Assembly: GCA_910575545.1 (NCBI GenBank)
Contig: CAJTFH010000017.1
Coordinates: 1 to 64,000 of the forward strand
DNA from: Bacteroidales bacterium
GTDB taxonomy: Bacteria; Bacteroidota; Bacteroidia; Bacteroidales; Muribaculaceae
Reading direction: 5' to 3'
DNA length: 64,000 bases
The notes beneath the pieces are model-generated. The model made no database searches. It saw only the letters and a program-made list of their open reading frames with translations, and had not been told where the DNA came from. The position numbers and the translations under genes are program-made. Within the stretch, counting starts at the first letter, position 1. Every line of letters begins with the position of its first letter. Below, in pieces: positions 40,075-47,518 of the stretch.

Positions 40075-41277
40075 TTACATTTTCATGGAGGCTGATTTCT
40101 CCATAGATAGCGGAGCGGCGAGTTTGGTGCTTATCTCCTCAGTGAGATATTTTGCGGCTATCTGCTCGCGTGTGGCGGTCTTCGTCTTGAAAAGCGAATA
40201 GCCGTCGTCGAAGGACAGCTCCTGACGGGAAGTGCGTCCACGTCCTTCGCCGAGGTCGGCCGACACCTTCCACTTTCCATCTTCCTTGTCCTTTGCGACA
40301 CGGATACCCTTGGGGTCGATGCCCTCCGGGAGCCTGAACTGCTCGTAGTGGGATTGCAGGTGCAGACGGTCGCCGAAGTTGCGCTCCACAAGCTGTCCGG
40401 GAGTTGCCACGCGGTCGAAGTATGCGTTCAGGTCCTCGCGTGAGGCAGTTGTTGACATCTTCTTGTCTCCCACCTGTGCGTAGAACTTATACTTGCCGTA
40501 GTCGGCGCGGGTCTCGTCGGTCTCCTTATAGACATTGAACTTGTCTATGGTCAGGTTTCCGCCGGGTCCGGGCAGCACATTTGCCACTTGATAGGCTACA
40601 TCCGGCACCCTCGGCATAAGTTTCGTGGGATAGTAGCGTTCCATTAGCTGCGGCACGGTGAGTTCCTTCTCCTTATAGGCGACGAGGTCAGCCGGATCCA
40701 TCTTCTGAGGCTTCAGTTGTTCGCCGTTGATCTTGGCGGTGAAATACCAGTCCTCCGGGTTGGTCTTGCTCTGGTATGCGTGGCCGTGTGTCACCTTGTC
40801 GCCGTTGACCGTCACCATCTGAGGCTCACGGGGCTTGCGCTCGGCGGCTTCGCCCTGGGTGGCGGATTGGGATTCTGATTTTTTCTCTTTCGGGGTCGTT
40901 TCATCGACCGCGCTCTTTGTGGTCTTTACAAGCTCCTCCTGGGGAGTCTTCTCTTTCTTTTTTCTTGGCATATCGGTATTATCTATGGGGTTATGTGCTT
41001 CTTGTTTGCTATTCAGTTTTGTTTCATACACATCTATTTCATCGTTGATAATTATATGTTTACCGCTCTTGACAAGCATGAACAGATAATCTTCCATAAG
41101 CTCAGGAGCAAAATGGTTAGTATCAAGGTTCAGTATTTTCTTGCCGACCTCAATATCTTGCCCGAACAGTTCATAGCCTTTTTCTGTATCGAATAGTATG
41201 ATAGAATCGGGATGTATTGCTTTCAATCTGTTGTACTCGGTTGACATCCGTTCCATCTTTGTCTTTTGTGAGATCAT
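40075..41277 (-). CDS. DUF3945 protein with MutS-I-like N-terminal domain
   Basis: A 400-residue protein. Residues about 18-75 (HPDSIILFDTEKGYELFGQD) match the mismatch-recognition MutS domain I pattern (PDxILFFxxGxFYExFxED). A Lys/Glu-rich linker (110-150) separates it from two DUF3945 repeats (about 200-250, TVPQLMERYYPTKLMPRVPD, and 325-380). Proteins of this type occur on ICEs with ArdC and TOPRIM genes. Its job is not known; the MutS-I fold suggests DNA contact. The start sits 4 nt after the preceding stop. Confidence 0.7.
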   Translation of the reverse strand: MISQKTKMERMSTEYNRLKAIHPDSIILFDTEKGYELFGQDIEVGKKILNLDTNHFAPELMEDYLFMLVKSGKHIIINDEIDVYETKLNSKQEAHNPIDNTDMPRKKKEKTPQEELVKTTKSAVDETTPKEKKSESQSATQGEAAERKPREPQMVTVNGDKVTHGHAYQSKTNPEDWYFTAKINGEQLKPQKMDPADLVAYKEKELTVPQLMERYYPTKLMPRVPDVAYQVANVLPGPGGNLTIDKFNVYKETDETRADYGKYKFYAQVGDKKMSTTASREDLNAYFDRVATPGQLVERNFGDRLHLQSHYEQFRLPEGIDPKGIRVAKDKEDGKWKVSADLGEGRGRTSRQELSFDDGYSLFKTKTATREQIAAKYLTEEISTKLAAPLSMEKSASMKM

Positions 41278-41281
41278 TCAA

Positions 41282-42067
41282 TCATCTCTTTAGTCCGGAT
41301 TTCCGTTCCTCTTTCTGCGTGGGGTCGAGGCTGATGGCACGTTCCTTAGAATCATTCTCGACAACTTTCTGATATTCCCAGCGGTTCTTGTCGGTCATTA
41401 CCAGTCCGAGATATTCGGGGTGCTGCTCGTCATAGCGGAGTTTCTGCTGTCGCTCCCATTCCTTGAGGTCGCCTTTTACGACCTTGAAGCCCTGAGGCTC
41501 TTTGAGGTCTATGCCGACCGATACCTTTTCGCCGCCTACCGACAGTTCCACCGGCTTGCCTTCGCGTGCCTGCTGTTTCTGCTGGGAGCCAAGCTCGATG
41601 TCGTTGACCTTTTCCATGTCCTTCAACTTCTGCTCAATCTGCACCTCGGTTATGCGGCGGTGGATGATTGACTTCGTTTCCGGGTCGAGCTGGAGATACT
41701 GCTGAGTCTTCTCGCCGTTGATGTCGATGGCTTTCTGCAACACGTCGCCACGGCGCAGTGCGTCAAGTTCCTGTTGCGACAGGCGAAGCTCGTTGTTTCT
41801 GTCAACCGACAGTTCACGCTGCACGGGATATGCGATCAGCGTGGGATTGCCGTCTTTATCAGCGGCGAGCTGGAGTTTGAGGGGTAATGAGATAACCATG
41901 CCATTCCCGGCCGGTAACGTGACCTCCATAAGAGGTGTCACTTCTCCGTTAATCAGCTTCTCCTTTACCTCCTGTGGCAATTTCTCAACCTTTTCACGGT
42001 CGAGCCCGAGTTTTGCCAACTGCTCGAAAGGTAACTGATTTGAAAAATTTGTGTCCGAATTGTTCAT
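41282..42067 (-). CDS. DUF4099/DUF3945 protein
   Basis: A 261-residue protein. The N-terminal part (FEQLAKLGLDREKVEKLPQE) is the DUF4099 pattern, followed by DUF3945-like regions (ELRLSQQELDALRRGDVLQK, then LQLDPETKSIIHR). Together with the neighbour it makes a two-gene set usual in Bacteroidales conjugative transposons. First gene of the minus-strand block 42067-35255. A minus-strand TAATTTTG lies at 42125-42118, 51 nt before the start. Confidence 0.75.
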   Translation of the reverse strand: MNNSDTNFSNQLPFEQLAKLGLDREKVEKLPQEVKEKLINGEVTPLMEVTLPAGNGMVISLPLKLQLAADKDGNPTLIAYPVQRELSVDRNNELRLSQQELDALRRGDVLQKAIDINGEKTQQYLQLDPETKSIIHRRITEVQIEQKLKDMEKVNDIELGSQQKQQAREGKPVELSVGGEKVSVGIDLKEPQGFKVVKGDLKEWERQQKLRYDEQHPEYLGLVMTDKNRWEYQKVVENDSKERAISLDPTQKEERKSGLKR

Positions 42068-42117
42068 GCGGTTTATTATTGGGGGTTAATTTCGTGGTGT
42101 CAACCACTTGCCGATGA

Positions 42118-42125
42118 CAAAATTA
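42118..42125 (-). promoter_or_regulatory. Promoter -7 element of the 42067-35255 block
   Basis: CAAAATTA at 42118-42125 reads TAATTTTG on the minus strand, the -7 element of Bacteroidota promoters; a -33 element is not clear. The block of ten genes below it would be one transcript. Confidence 0.35.
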
Positions 42126-42144
42126 TTTTACAAGAATTTCGTAC

Positions 42145-42738
42145 ATGAGCACTTTGGACACATTTCTCATTACAGTAGCCATGATTGCAGTTCCCTCTGT
42201 GTCAATGGCTCAGTTTCATACAATCACAAAAGAGACACCGATTGAGGCTCCTCCAGCCGTAGTGAATACCAAAGAACCTGAAAACGTGGGATATACAGAG
42301 AGTAGAGAATTGGCTATGACAGTGAAATATCCTGACTCTATACAAATTGCATTTCGCAATGCTGGCATGGTGAGAAAATCATGTGAGGAAGTAGCTGCCG
42401 CTGATAATTTGCCCCCTCTCACCATTAAAAATCTGATTGCCGAGATTGAAAAGAACGGCATAAAATATCCGAAGATAGTATTGGCACAGGCAATACTTGA
42501 AACAGGCTGGTTCAAATCCCCGGTCTGCCGCAACAAGCACAATCTTTTCGGGCTTACCAATCCACGCACAGGCAAATACTATGAGTTCAACCACTGGACT
42601 GAATCGGTCAAAGCATATTACACAAAAGTACAATATAGATATAAGGGCGGAAATTATCTGCTATGGTTGAAAAAGATTGGCTATGCCGAAGATCCGGGCT
42701 ATATCCGTGCAGTGATAAGGGTGCTCCGTCAGCTTTGA
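42145..42738 (+). CDS. Glucosaminidase-type peptidoglycan hydrolase
   Basis: A 197-residue secreted enzyme (signal MSTLDTFLITVAMIAVPSVSMAQ). The C-terminal domain has LAQAILETGWFKSPVCRNKHNLFGL and the sequence FNHWTESVKAYYTKVQYRY, the pattern of mannosyl-glycoprotein endo-beta-N-acetylglucosaminidase (flagellar FlgJ-like) domains with the catalytic Glu in ETGW. It would open the cell wall for the transfer channel, a role of ICE lysozymes. Encoded on the opposite strand to the transfer block. Confidence 0.85.
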   Translation: MSTLDTFLITVAMIAVPSVSMAQFHTITKETPIEAPPAVVNTKEPENVGYTESRELAMTVKYPDSIQIAFRNAGMVRKSCEEVAAADNLPPLTIKNLIAEIEKNGIKYPKIVLAQAILETGWFKSPVCRNKHNLFGLTNPRTGKYYEFNHWTESVKAYYTKVQYRYKGGNYLLWLKKIGYAEDPGYIRAVIRVLRQL

Positions 42739-42803
42739 ATGAACCAAGTTTGCAATAATTACGTTAAAATTTAACTGAATATAATGTTTTAATCGGCAAT
42801 AGC

Positions 42804-42834
42804 TTGTGTAAATGGATATATTTTGCTATCTTTG
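42804..42834 (+). promoter_or_regulatory. Promoter of the AbiL-like pair
   Basis: TTG at 42804-42806 and TATCTTTG at 42827-42834, 20 nt apart, make a typical Bacteroidota promoter 25 nt before the ATG at 42860. Confidence 0.6.
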
Positions 42835-42859
42835 CCGTGAATAACAAACGGAATAAGCC

Positions 42860-44197
42860 ATGCTACTACGATTCGCAGCAGAAAATGTCATGTCGTTTAA
42901 GAACGCGGTTGAGTTCAACACTTTCCCGTCAAGCAAGAGCCATAGCCACGAATGGCACAAAATGGACTGTGGTTATGTGACCGCATTGCGTATGAGTGCC
43001 ATATATGGAGCAAACGGTGCGGGCAAAAGCAACCTACTCAAATGTATCGCCTTGCTCAAATCATTGGTCGGGGCCGAGAAGATGGGCGAGGCGGATATTG
43101 CCGAAGATCTCTATTTCAAACTTGATGAGAACGGAAAGAATACTCCGTCTGAACTTGCTGTCGAGTTCTTTACCGAGGGCAAGATATTCTATTATCATCT
43201 GCGTTTCAACCGTCAGGAAGTATTTGAGGAGGAATTGCTTCTCAGTCAGAAAAGTAAAGACATAAGGATATTCAGCCGTAAGGATAATGACATAAATGTT
43301 TCCGGCGATTATTTGCGTCCCGGTGGCAAGGATGATTTCATCGAGGTCTTTATGAACGCGATGAACAGGATTGTGCGTCCGGATATGCTCGCCCTGTCAT
43401 TCTTCGGTAAGTATTACCCCGAAGAATTACCGGCTGTAAAGGAGGCATACGACTGGATCAGACGATTGCAGGTTGTACTGCCAACTATGCGGATAGGCTA
43501 TCTTCCCCATGTGCTTGACGGAGACAGTGAGTTTGCGGAACTCGTAAATTCAATCATGCCGGAACTTAAAACGGGCATAACCAAACTTGGTGTCCGCAAA
43601 GAGATTCTGAATGAGGATGAAGTGCGTGGCAACACTACCATGACAAAGGCTATCAACGCCGCTAAAGAGCATCCAGGCACACCACAGATGCTTATGGAGA
43701 CGCATAACAATGAGATTTCAAACATCGTTGTCGAGGATGGCGTGCCTTATATAAAGACACTTATTGCCGTACACACCAATTATAATGGTGATGATGTGGA
43801 GATGAAAATGGATATGGAGTCTGACGGCACACGTAGGCTTATAGAATATATGCCTCTGCTTTATGCCATTCTCAAACGTGACAATGTGTTCGTTGTAGAT
43901 GAGATAGAAAGGAGCATACATCCAATAATGATAAAGACTCTCATGAGTAAAATATCGGAGAACCGTGATGCCAAAGGTCAGATAATATTCACCACACATG
44001 AGAGTTGTCTGCTTGACCAATCCATTTTCCGCCCCGATGAGATATGGTTCGCTCAGAAGGATGTTGACCAGTCAACACAGCTTTATCCGTTGAGCGACTA
44101 TAATATCCACAAGACCGCGAACATCGAGAACGGTTATCTCAATGGCCGCTATGGAGGCATACCGTTCCTGTCTAACCTTTCTGATCTGAAATGGTGA
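42860..44197 (+). CDS. AbiL/RloA-like ATPase of a phage-defence pair
   Basis: A 445-residue SMC/OLD-like AAA ATPase. The start LLRFAAENVMSFKNAVEFNT is the usual phrase of these ABC-type enzymes. Walker A is GANGAGKSNLLK (about 50-61), the signature and Walker B come late (DGTRRLIEYMPLL, VFVVDEIERSIHP near 350), and the switch His is in IIFTTHES. With the next gene it matches RloA/RloB, known as AbiLi/AbiLii in lactococci, a phage-abortive system. It may sense phage infection and use ATP to control the RloB effector. Confidence 0.88.
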   Translation: MLLRFAAENVMSFKNAVEFNTFPSSKSHSHEWHKMDCGYVTALRMSAIYGANGAGKSNLLKCIALLKSLVGAEKMGEADIAEDLYFKLDENGKNTPSELAVEFFTEGKIFYYHLRFNRQEVFEEELLLSQKSKDIRIFSRKDNDINVSGDYLRPGGKDDFIEVFMNAMNRIVRPDMLALSFFGKYYPEELPAVKEAYDWIRRLQVVLPTMRIGYLPHVLDGDSEFAELVNSIMPELKTGITKLGVRKEILNEDEVRGNTTMTKAINAAKEHPGTPQMLMETHNNEISNIVVEDGVPYIKTLIAVHTNYNGDDVEMKMDMESDGTRRLIEYMPLLYAILKRDNVFVVDEIERSIHPIMIKTLMSKISENRDAKGQIIFTTHESCLLDQSIFRPDEIWFAQKDVDQSTQLYPLSDYNIHKTANIENGYLNGRYGGIPFLSNLSDLKW

Positions 44198-44198
44198 T

Positions 44199-44891
44199 AT
44201 GATTACACGCAGGAAAGATTACAGCAAGAGTGAGCCGACCAAAGATGCCAGCAAGATCTATATAGTCTGTGAGGGGAAAGGCTCTGAGCCTGACTATTTC
44301 GGCTTTTTTGAAGGATTGTCCTCCAATCTTGAATTGATTGTCATACCTCCTGAAGAAGGCACAGACCCCTTGAAACTGATGGAGCTTGCCGAGCGTATCT
44401 TGCTTGGCGATACAAGAAAACATACGATTGACTATCTCCAACAAGATAAAATATGGTTTGCGATAGACACTGATTCATGGGAGAAAGAGGGTAAGATAGC
44501 ACCTCTCAGAAACTTCTGCAGGGCTATGAACGCGCGGATAACTGAGAAATACAGCGAGGCTAAACCGTATGAGGCATGGAATGTCGCGCAAAGTAACCCC
44601 TGCTTTGAAGTATGGCTATATTACCATCACTATGCAGACAGGCCGGATAGAGAAGATGTTGAAAAACAACCATCTGTCAAGGCGTATGTCAATAAACAAA
44701 TCGCAGGTGGATTTGATTATCAACGAGACCCGGCACGTCTCCAGGATGCAATAGACAACTCCGAGAAAAATTATACTCAGCAAGACAACGGCAACCCCGA
44801 TTGGTTCGCCACTGAACAATTCCTTTTAGGGAAAGAGATTATGGGCTTTGTAAAGACCGAAGTCCGTAAACTCCGCAACAAGCTGGGATAA
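44199..44891 (+). CDS. AbiL/RloB-like TOPRIM effector
   Basis: A 230-residue RloB-like protein, encoded 1 nt after the ATPase. TOPRIM features are SKIYIVCEGKGSEPDYF (catalytic Glu about 28) and KIWFAIDTDSW (DxD, about 89-91); the conserved RloB phrase SNPCFEVWLYYHH lies near 132-144. RloB proteins are thought to be the nuclease side of the pair. Complete by length and motif. The G+C content is close to that of neighbouring lipoprotein genes. Confidence 0.85.
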   Translation: MITRRKDYSKSEPTKDASKIYIVCEGKGSEPDYFGFFEGLSSNLELIVIPPEEGTDPLKLMELAERILLGDTRKHTIDYLQQDKIWFAIDTDSWEKEGKIAPLRNFCRAMNARITEKYSEAKPYEAWNVAQSNPCFEVWLYYHHYADRPDREDVEKQPSVKAYVNKQIAGGFDYQRDPARLQDAIDNSEKNYTQQDNGNPDWFATEQFLLGKEIMGFVKTEVRKLRNKLG

Positions 44892-44908
44892 GATAAATAA
44901 ACAAATAT

Positions 44909-45412
44909 ATGGGATTTTTCAGATTTTTTATCATGTTGTGGGTAGCAATCGCCTTTACAACCTGTTCTGCCAATAATAAATCGGCAAATGGCAAGCATAT
45001 TATTACTGACTCGGCAGGCTTGCAAGGTGATAGTCACATCACCTCTGCTTGCAAAATTATATTGGAGTATACACCGGCACCACAGATAGCTCGACCCTTA
45101 TAATAGACAGGAACACCGATTCAAGTCTAAACTTATGGCTCCACTGCATATTTTGTCATTGGCAGCGATTTGACATATCCTGAAGTCAGGGCCATTATAT
45201 CTCGACCATCTATGATTGGAACTGAAAAACAGAACCTAAAAAATACACAAATCGTTCTCCTTACCAATTCAGCCATTGACCAAAACGCTGAACTTCATAC
45301 TGAATTTGATGCCTTGTATGATTATTTCAGACATCCGTACATCGAAGGAAATTATGGCTATCCAATATACTGCACAGGATGCTCCATTAAAGACAATAAT
45401 TATGTGCATTAG
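44909..45412 (+). pseudogene. Broken lipoprotein gene (two frameshifts)
   Basis: The first frame gives MGFFRFFIMLWVAIAFTTCS (lipobox FTTC) and breaks near 45059. The next frame carries IGVYTGTTDSSTLIIDRNTD to about 45130, and the original frame returns with YGSTAYFVIGSDLTYPEV and goes on to the stop at 45412. Two compensating single-base changes (near ATTATATTGG and AACTTATGG) explain this. Joined, the pieces give one protein of about 165 residues. It lies 17 nt after the RloB gene. A sequencing error is the main alternative. Confidence 0.6.
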
Positions 45413-45414
45413 TA

Positions 45415-45471
45415 GCGATATGGAGGCATTAACCGAATAGGTACTTTGTCCGATTCTGCCATCTGTATCGC
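45415..45471 (+). other. Nested hairpin before the lipoprotein gene at 45522
   Basis: GCGATA 45415-45420 pairs with TATCGC 45466-45471, GGCA 45425-45428 with TGCC 45457-45460, and GAAT 45435-45438 with ATTC 45453-45456. The layout recalls the longer rods at 3213 and 20929, also before lipoprotein genes, but it is only half the length. Confidence 0.3.
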
Positions 45472-45521
45472 AATAAAAGGCGCATTTCGGCGTTTTATCT
45501 TAAACTAATAATCTCTTCATT

Positions 45522-46013
45522 ATGAATAAGTTTTTATTCTCACTGTTACTCTCGCTTATTTCATTTGGCATTGCCGGTTGCAGCGATGAGGATGATGTGG
45601 AAATCATCGACTTGAATCTTTTGGCCGGGCAATGGGAGGTTGTCTCGCAAACTCCTGAAAGAAACTGCATTTACGATATAACTGCCGCTCCTGATTTGAC
45701 TGAGGGGACTTATGGTGGTCATTATGGAAAAATCACCACATATTATCTGACAGCAAACGGCAAACCATTATTCGACAAAGAATACAACTGGAGTATCCGA
45801 TATATGGAGAACAATCAACCTTTGTTGGATTTGACTTTAGTGGGTGAACTTGACAGTGAAGATCCTTGGGCCGGAAACTATTATTATAAAGTAACAAAAC
45901 TCACCAGTTCAGTAATGTGGTGGCAAGCAAACACAAACGGGGATAACACTATAATAAAATTTCGGCGTAGAACTGACCTTAAAATTAATCAGGAGAACAA
46001 TTCTACGATTTAA
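45522..46013 (+). CDS. Lipocalin-like lipoprotein
   Basis: A 163-residue lipoprotein (MNKFLFSLLLSLISFGIAGC, lipobox IAGC). It has LLAGQWEVVSQTPERNC at the start of the mature part and alternating strands up to IIKFRRRTDL, so a lipocalin-like barrel is likely, as in the protein at 4020-4421. Its low G+C and orphan position between ICE genes mark it as cargo. Ligand unknown. Confidence 0.65.
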   Translation: MNKFLFSLLLSLISFGIAGCSDEDDVEIIDLNLLAGQWEVVSQTPERNCIYDITAAPDLTEGTYGGHYGKITTYYLTANGKPLFDKEYNWSIRYMENNQPLLDLTLVGELDSEDPWAGNYYYKVTKLTSSVMWWQANTNGDNTIIKFRRRTDLKINQENNSTI

Positions 46014-46074
46014 TCAACAGTTGGCGCTACTCATCTTTGTCGCGTTTGTATTACCCGTTTATCTTGCAAGTTTT

Positions 46075-46182
46075 TTATTCGAGTGAACGAAATATTATAT
46101 CACAGTACGGCACAAGCCCGTCATCACCAGCTTGCCGTCCGTTGAGTTTTGCGCCACATTCGGGACAATATTTATACCTCAT
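46075..46182 (-). pseudogene. Truncated zinc-ribbon (NUDIX N-terminal-like) fragment
   Basis: 35 residues: MRYKYCPECGAKLNGRQAGD and DGLVPYCDIIFRSLE. The first CPECG and the YC further on look like the zinc-ribbon in front of NADH-pyrophosphatase type NUDIX proteins (CPxCG...GxxPYCxxC), but the fourth Cys is lost and the frame ends soon after. It probably is the cut-off start of a longer gene. The ATG overlaps the end region of the Cys-rich gene upstream by a few bases of spacing only (46182 against 46186). Confidence 0.4.
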
Positions 46183-46185
46183 ATC

Positions 46186-46356
46186 TCAATCCCAGTCATT
46201 AAGGTTGGCTATTATGCGGTCGATGTCACTTTCATCGAAAATCTCCGGCTGTCTCTCGTAGCAATTATGGCAATGACATTCGCCCTCGCAATGGCAGTTA
46301 CAGTCGGGAGTCAGTTCTTCAACCGCACTTTCGATATTTTGGTTTTCCTGTTCCAT
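46186..46356 (-). CDS. 56-residue Cys/His-rich acidic protein
   Basis: A small protein with the cluster CNCHCEGECHCHNC at residues 19-32, within an acidic frame (EELTPD ... DESDIDRIIANLNDWD). Six Cys and four His-like ligands in so short a span point to metal binding. It starts one base after the HU gene stop on the same strand, so it is probably co-transcribed with it. I do not know a family. Confidence 0.5.
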   Translation of the reverse strand: MEQENQNIESAVEELTPDCNCHCEGECHCHNCYERQPEIFDESDIDRIIANLNDWD

Positions 46357-46357
46357 A

Positions 46358-46633
46358 TCACTGAGCCACCTCCTTTTTGAACTCGGCCGATGGTTTGAAG
46401 AACGGGATATTATGTGCCGGGATTACGATAGTGGTATTCTTTGAAATGTTGCGTGCGGTTTTTTCAGCACGTTCCTTAACTTGGAATGTGCCGAAGCCAC
46501 GGAGATATACGTTCTCTCCATGTGCGAGGCTGTCTTTTACTACAACCATAAATTGCTCAACCACTGCAAGAACACTTGTCTTGTCAATACCTGTGGTCTT
46601 CGCTATCTCGTTTACAATTTCTGCCTTAGTCAT
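46358..46633 (-). CDS. HU-family DNA-binding protein
   Basis: A 91-residue HU/IHF protein: MTKAEIVNEIAKTTGIDK, the DNA-binding region EAVEQ-like helix and then VYLRGFGTFQVKERAEKTAR, the HU signature. It bends DNA; ICE-encoded HU proteins may assist integrase or oriT function. The arm part (NISKNTTIVIPAHNIPFFKPS) fits the family. Promoter -7 element TAAATTTG lies on the minus strand at 46667-46660. Confidence 0.92.
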   Translation of the reverse strand: MTKAEIVNEIAKTTGIDKTSVLAVVEQFMVVVKDSLAHGENVYLRGFGTFQVKERAEKTARNISKNTTIVIPAHNIPFFKPSAEFKKEVAQ

Positions 46634-46659
46634 TTTGCGTACTTATCTGATTTAGACTG

Positions 46660-46667
46660 CAAATTTA
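46660..46667 (-). promoter_or_regulatory. HU promoter -7 element
   Basis: CAAATTTA at 46660-46667 reads TAAATTTG on the minus strand, 27 nt before the HU start codon; the -33 element is unclear. Confidence 0.4.
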
Positions 46668-46785
46668 CTAAATTTTGAGGAGACTGCCTATAAAAAAGCC
46701 TGTCCGAAACGAACAGGCCGAGACAGGAATATATGTATTCACAGATGCCAAATCCTGCTACGCAATAAAAATTGAATTTAAGTTA

Positions 46786-47505
46786 TCAACTGAATAGCGA
46801 TAGCAACATCAGATGTACGGGGTATATGGCATATAAGCTGTATTTGGCCGATTTGCTTCGTATGAAGCCACGGGTGCCGTCATACAGGAAGATTATTGCG
46901 GAGGCGAGCAACGCACCGGCTATGCCGTAGTGAGCCATCAAAGGAAACGTGAATATAATCTGAAGAATAGCCTGAGAGGGAAAATTTGTCGATGAACGCT
47001 CCAGCCACGGACGCATAGTCTGGTGCCGGAGAATGTAGAACACCGCTATCATCAGAACTCCGCGCCAGTCATAATCCGTTCCGAGCCACCATGCCAGAAC
47101 AGCGATACCTGAAATACCGATGAACGACAGCGGCCCATGTTCACACATACGGTCGAATATGGCGAGTGCCACAACTCCGAGGGAGAGAGTGAACATGACA
47201 TTATGCGTGCCGTCCGCTCCGTTGAGCAGATACCACGGCAATTCACTGACTGCACCGGCAAGCAACAGTATCAGAAAATATCTCATACGGTCGCGGCTAT
47301 GTGCGAACCCCTCGGCAACAAGGAAAGCGAACACAGGGAACGCTATCCTGCCGATACATCGCAGACAGTCGTACATCGGAGTGTCAGGCTCCATAAGGAA
47401 GTAGGCGCAATGGTCGGCCACCATCGAGAGAATGGCGATAATCTTCAACGCACTTCCGGATAAGCGGAGCGAGAGGGGAACGGATATTTTGGCGGTAGTT
47501 TCCAT
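46786..47505 (-). CDS. traX: TraX family acetyltransferase-like membrane protein
   Basis: A 239-residue membrane protein of the TraX family. It begins with LSGSALKIIAILSMVADHCA, the usual K-x-IA-x-x-M-x-x-DH phrase, then GRIAFPVFAFLVAEGFAHS, both typical of TraX, which in F plasmid N-acetylates pilin. Seven or more hydrophobic segments follow. Downstream of the coupling-protein gene by 13 nt on the same strand. Whether it modifies a pilin here is inferred. Confidence 0.8.
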   Translation of the reverse strand: METTAKISVPLSLRLSGSALKIIAILSMVADHCAYFLMEPDTPMYDCLRCIGRIAFPVFAFLVAEGFAHSRDRMRYFLILLLAGAVSELPWYLLNGADGTHNVMFTLSLGVVALAIFDRMCEHGPLSFIGISGIAVLAWWLGTDYDWRGVLMIAVFYILRHQTMRPWLERSSTNFPSQAILQIIFTFPLMAHYGIAGALLASAIIFLYDGTRGFIRSKSAKYSLYAIYPVHLMLLSLFS

Positions 47506-47518
47506 GATAAGTAATTTA

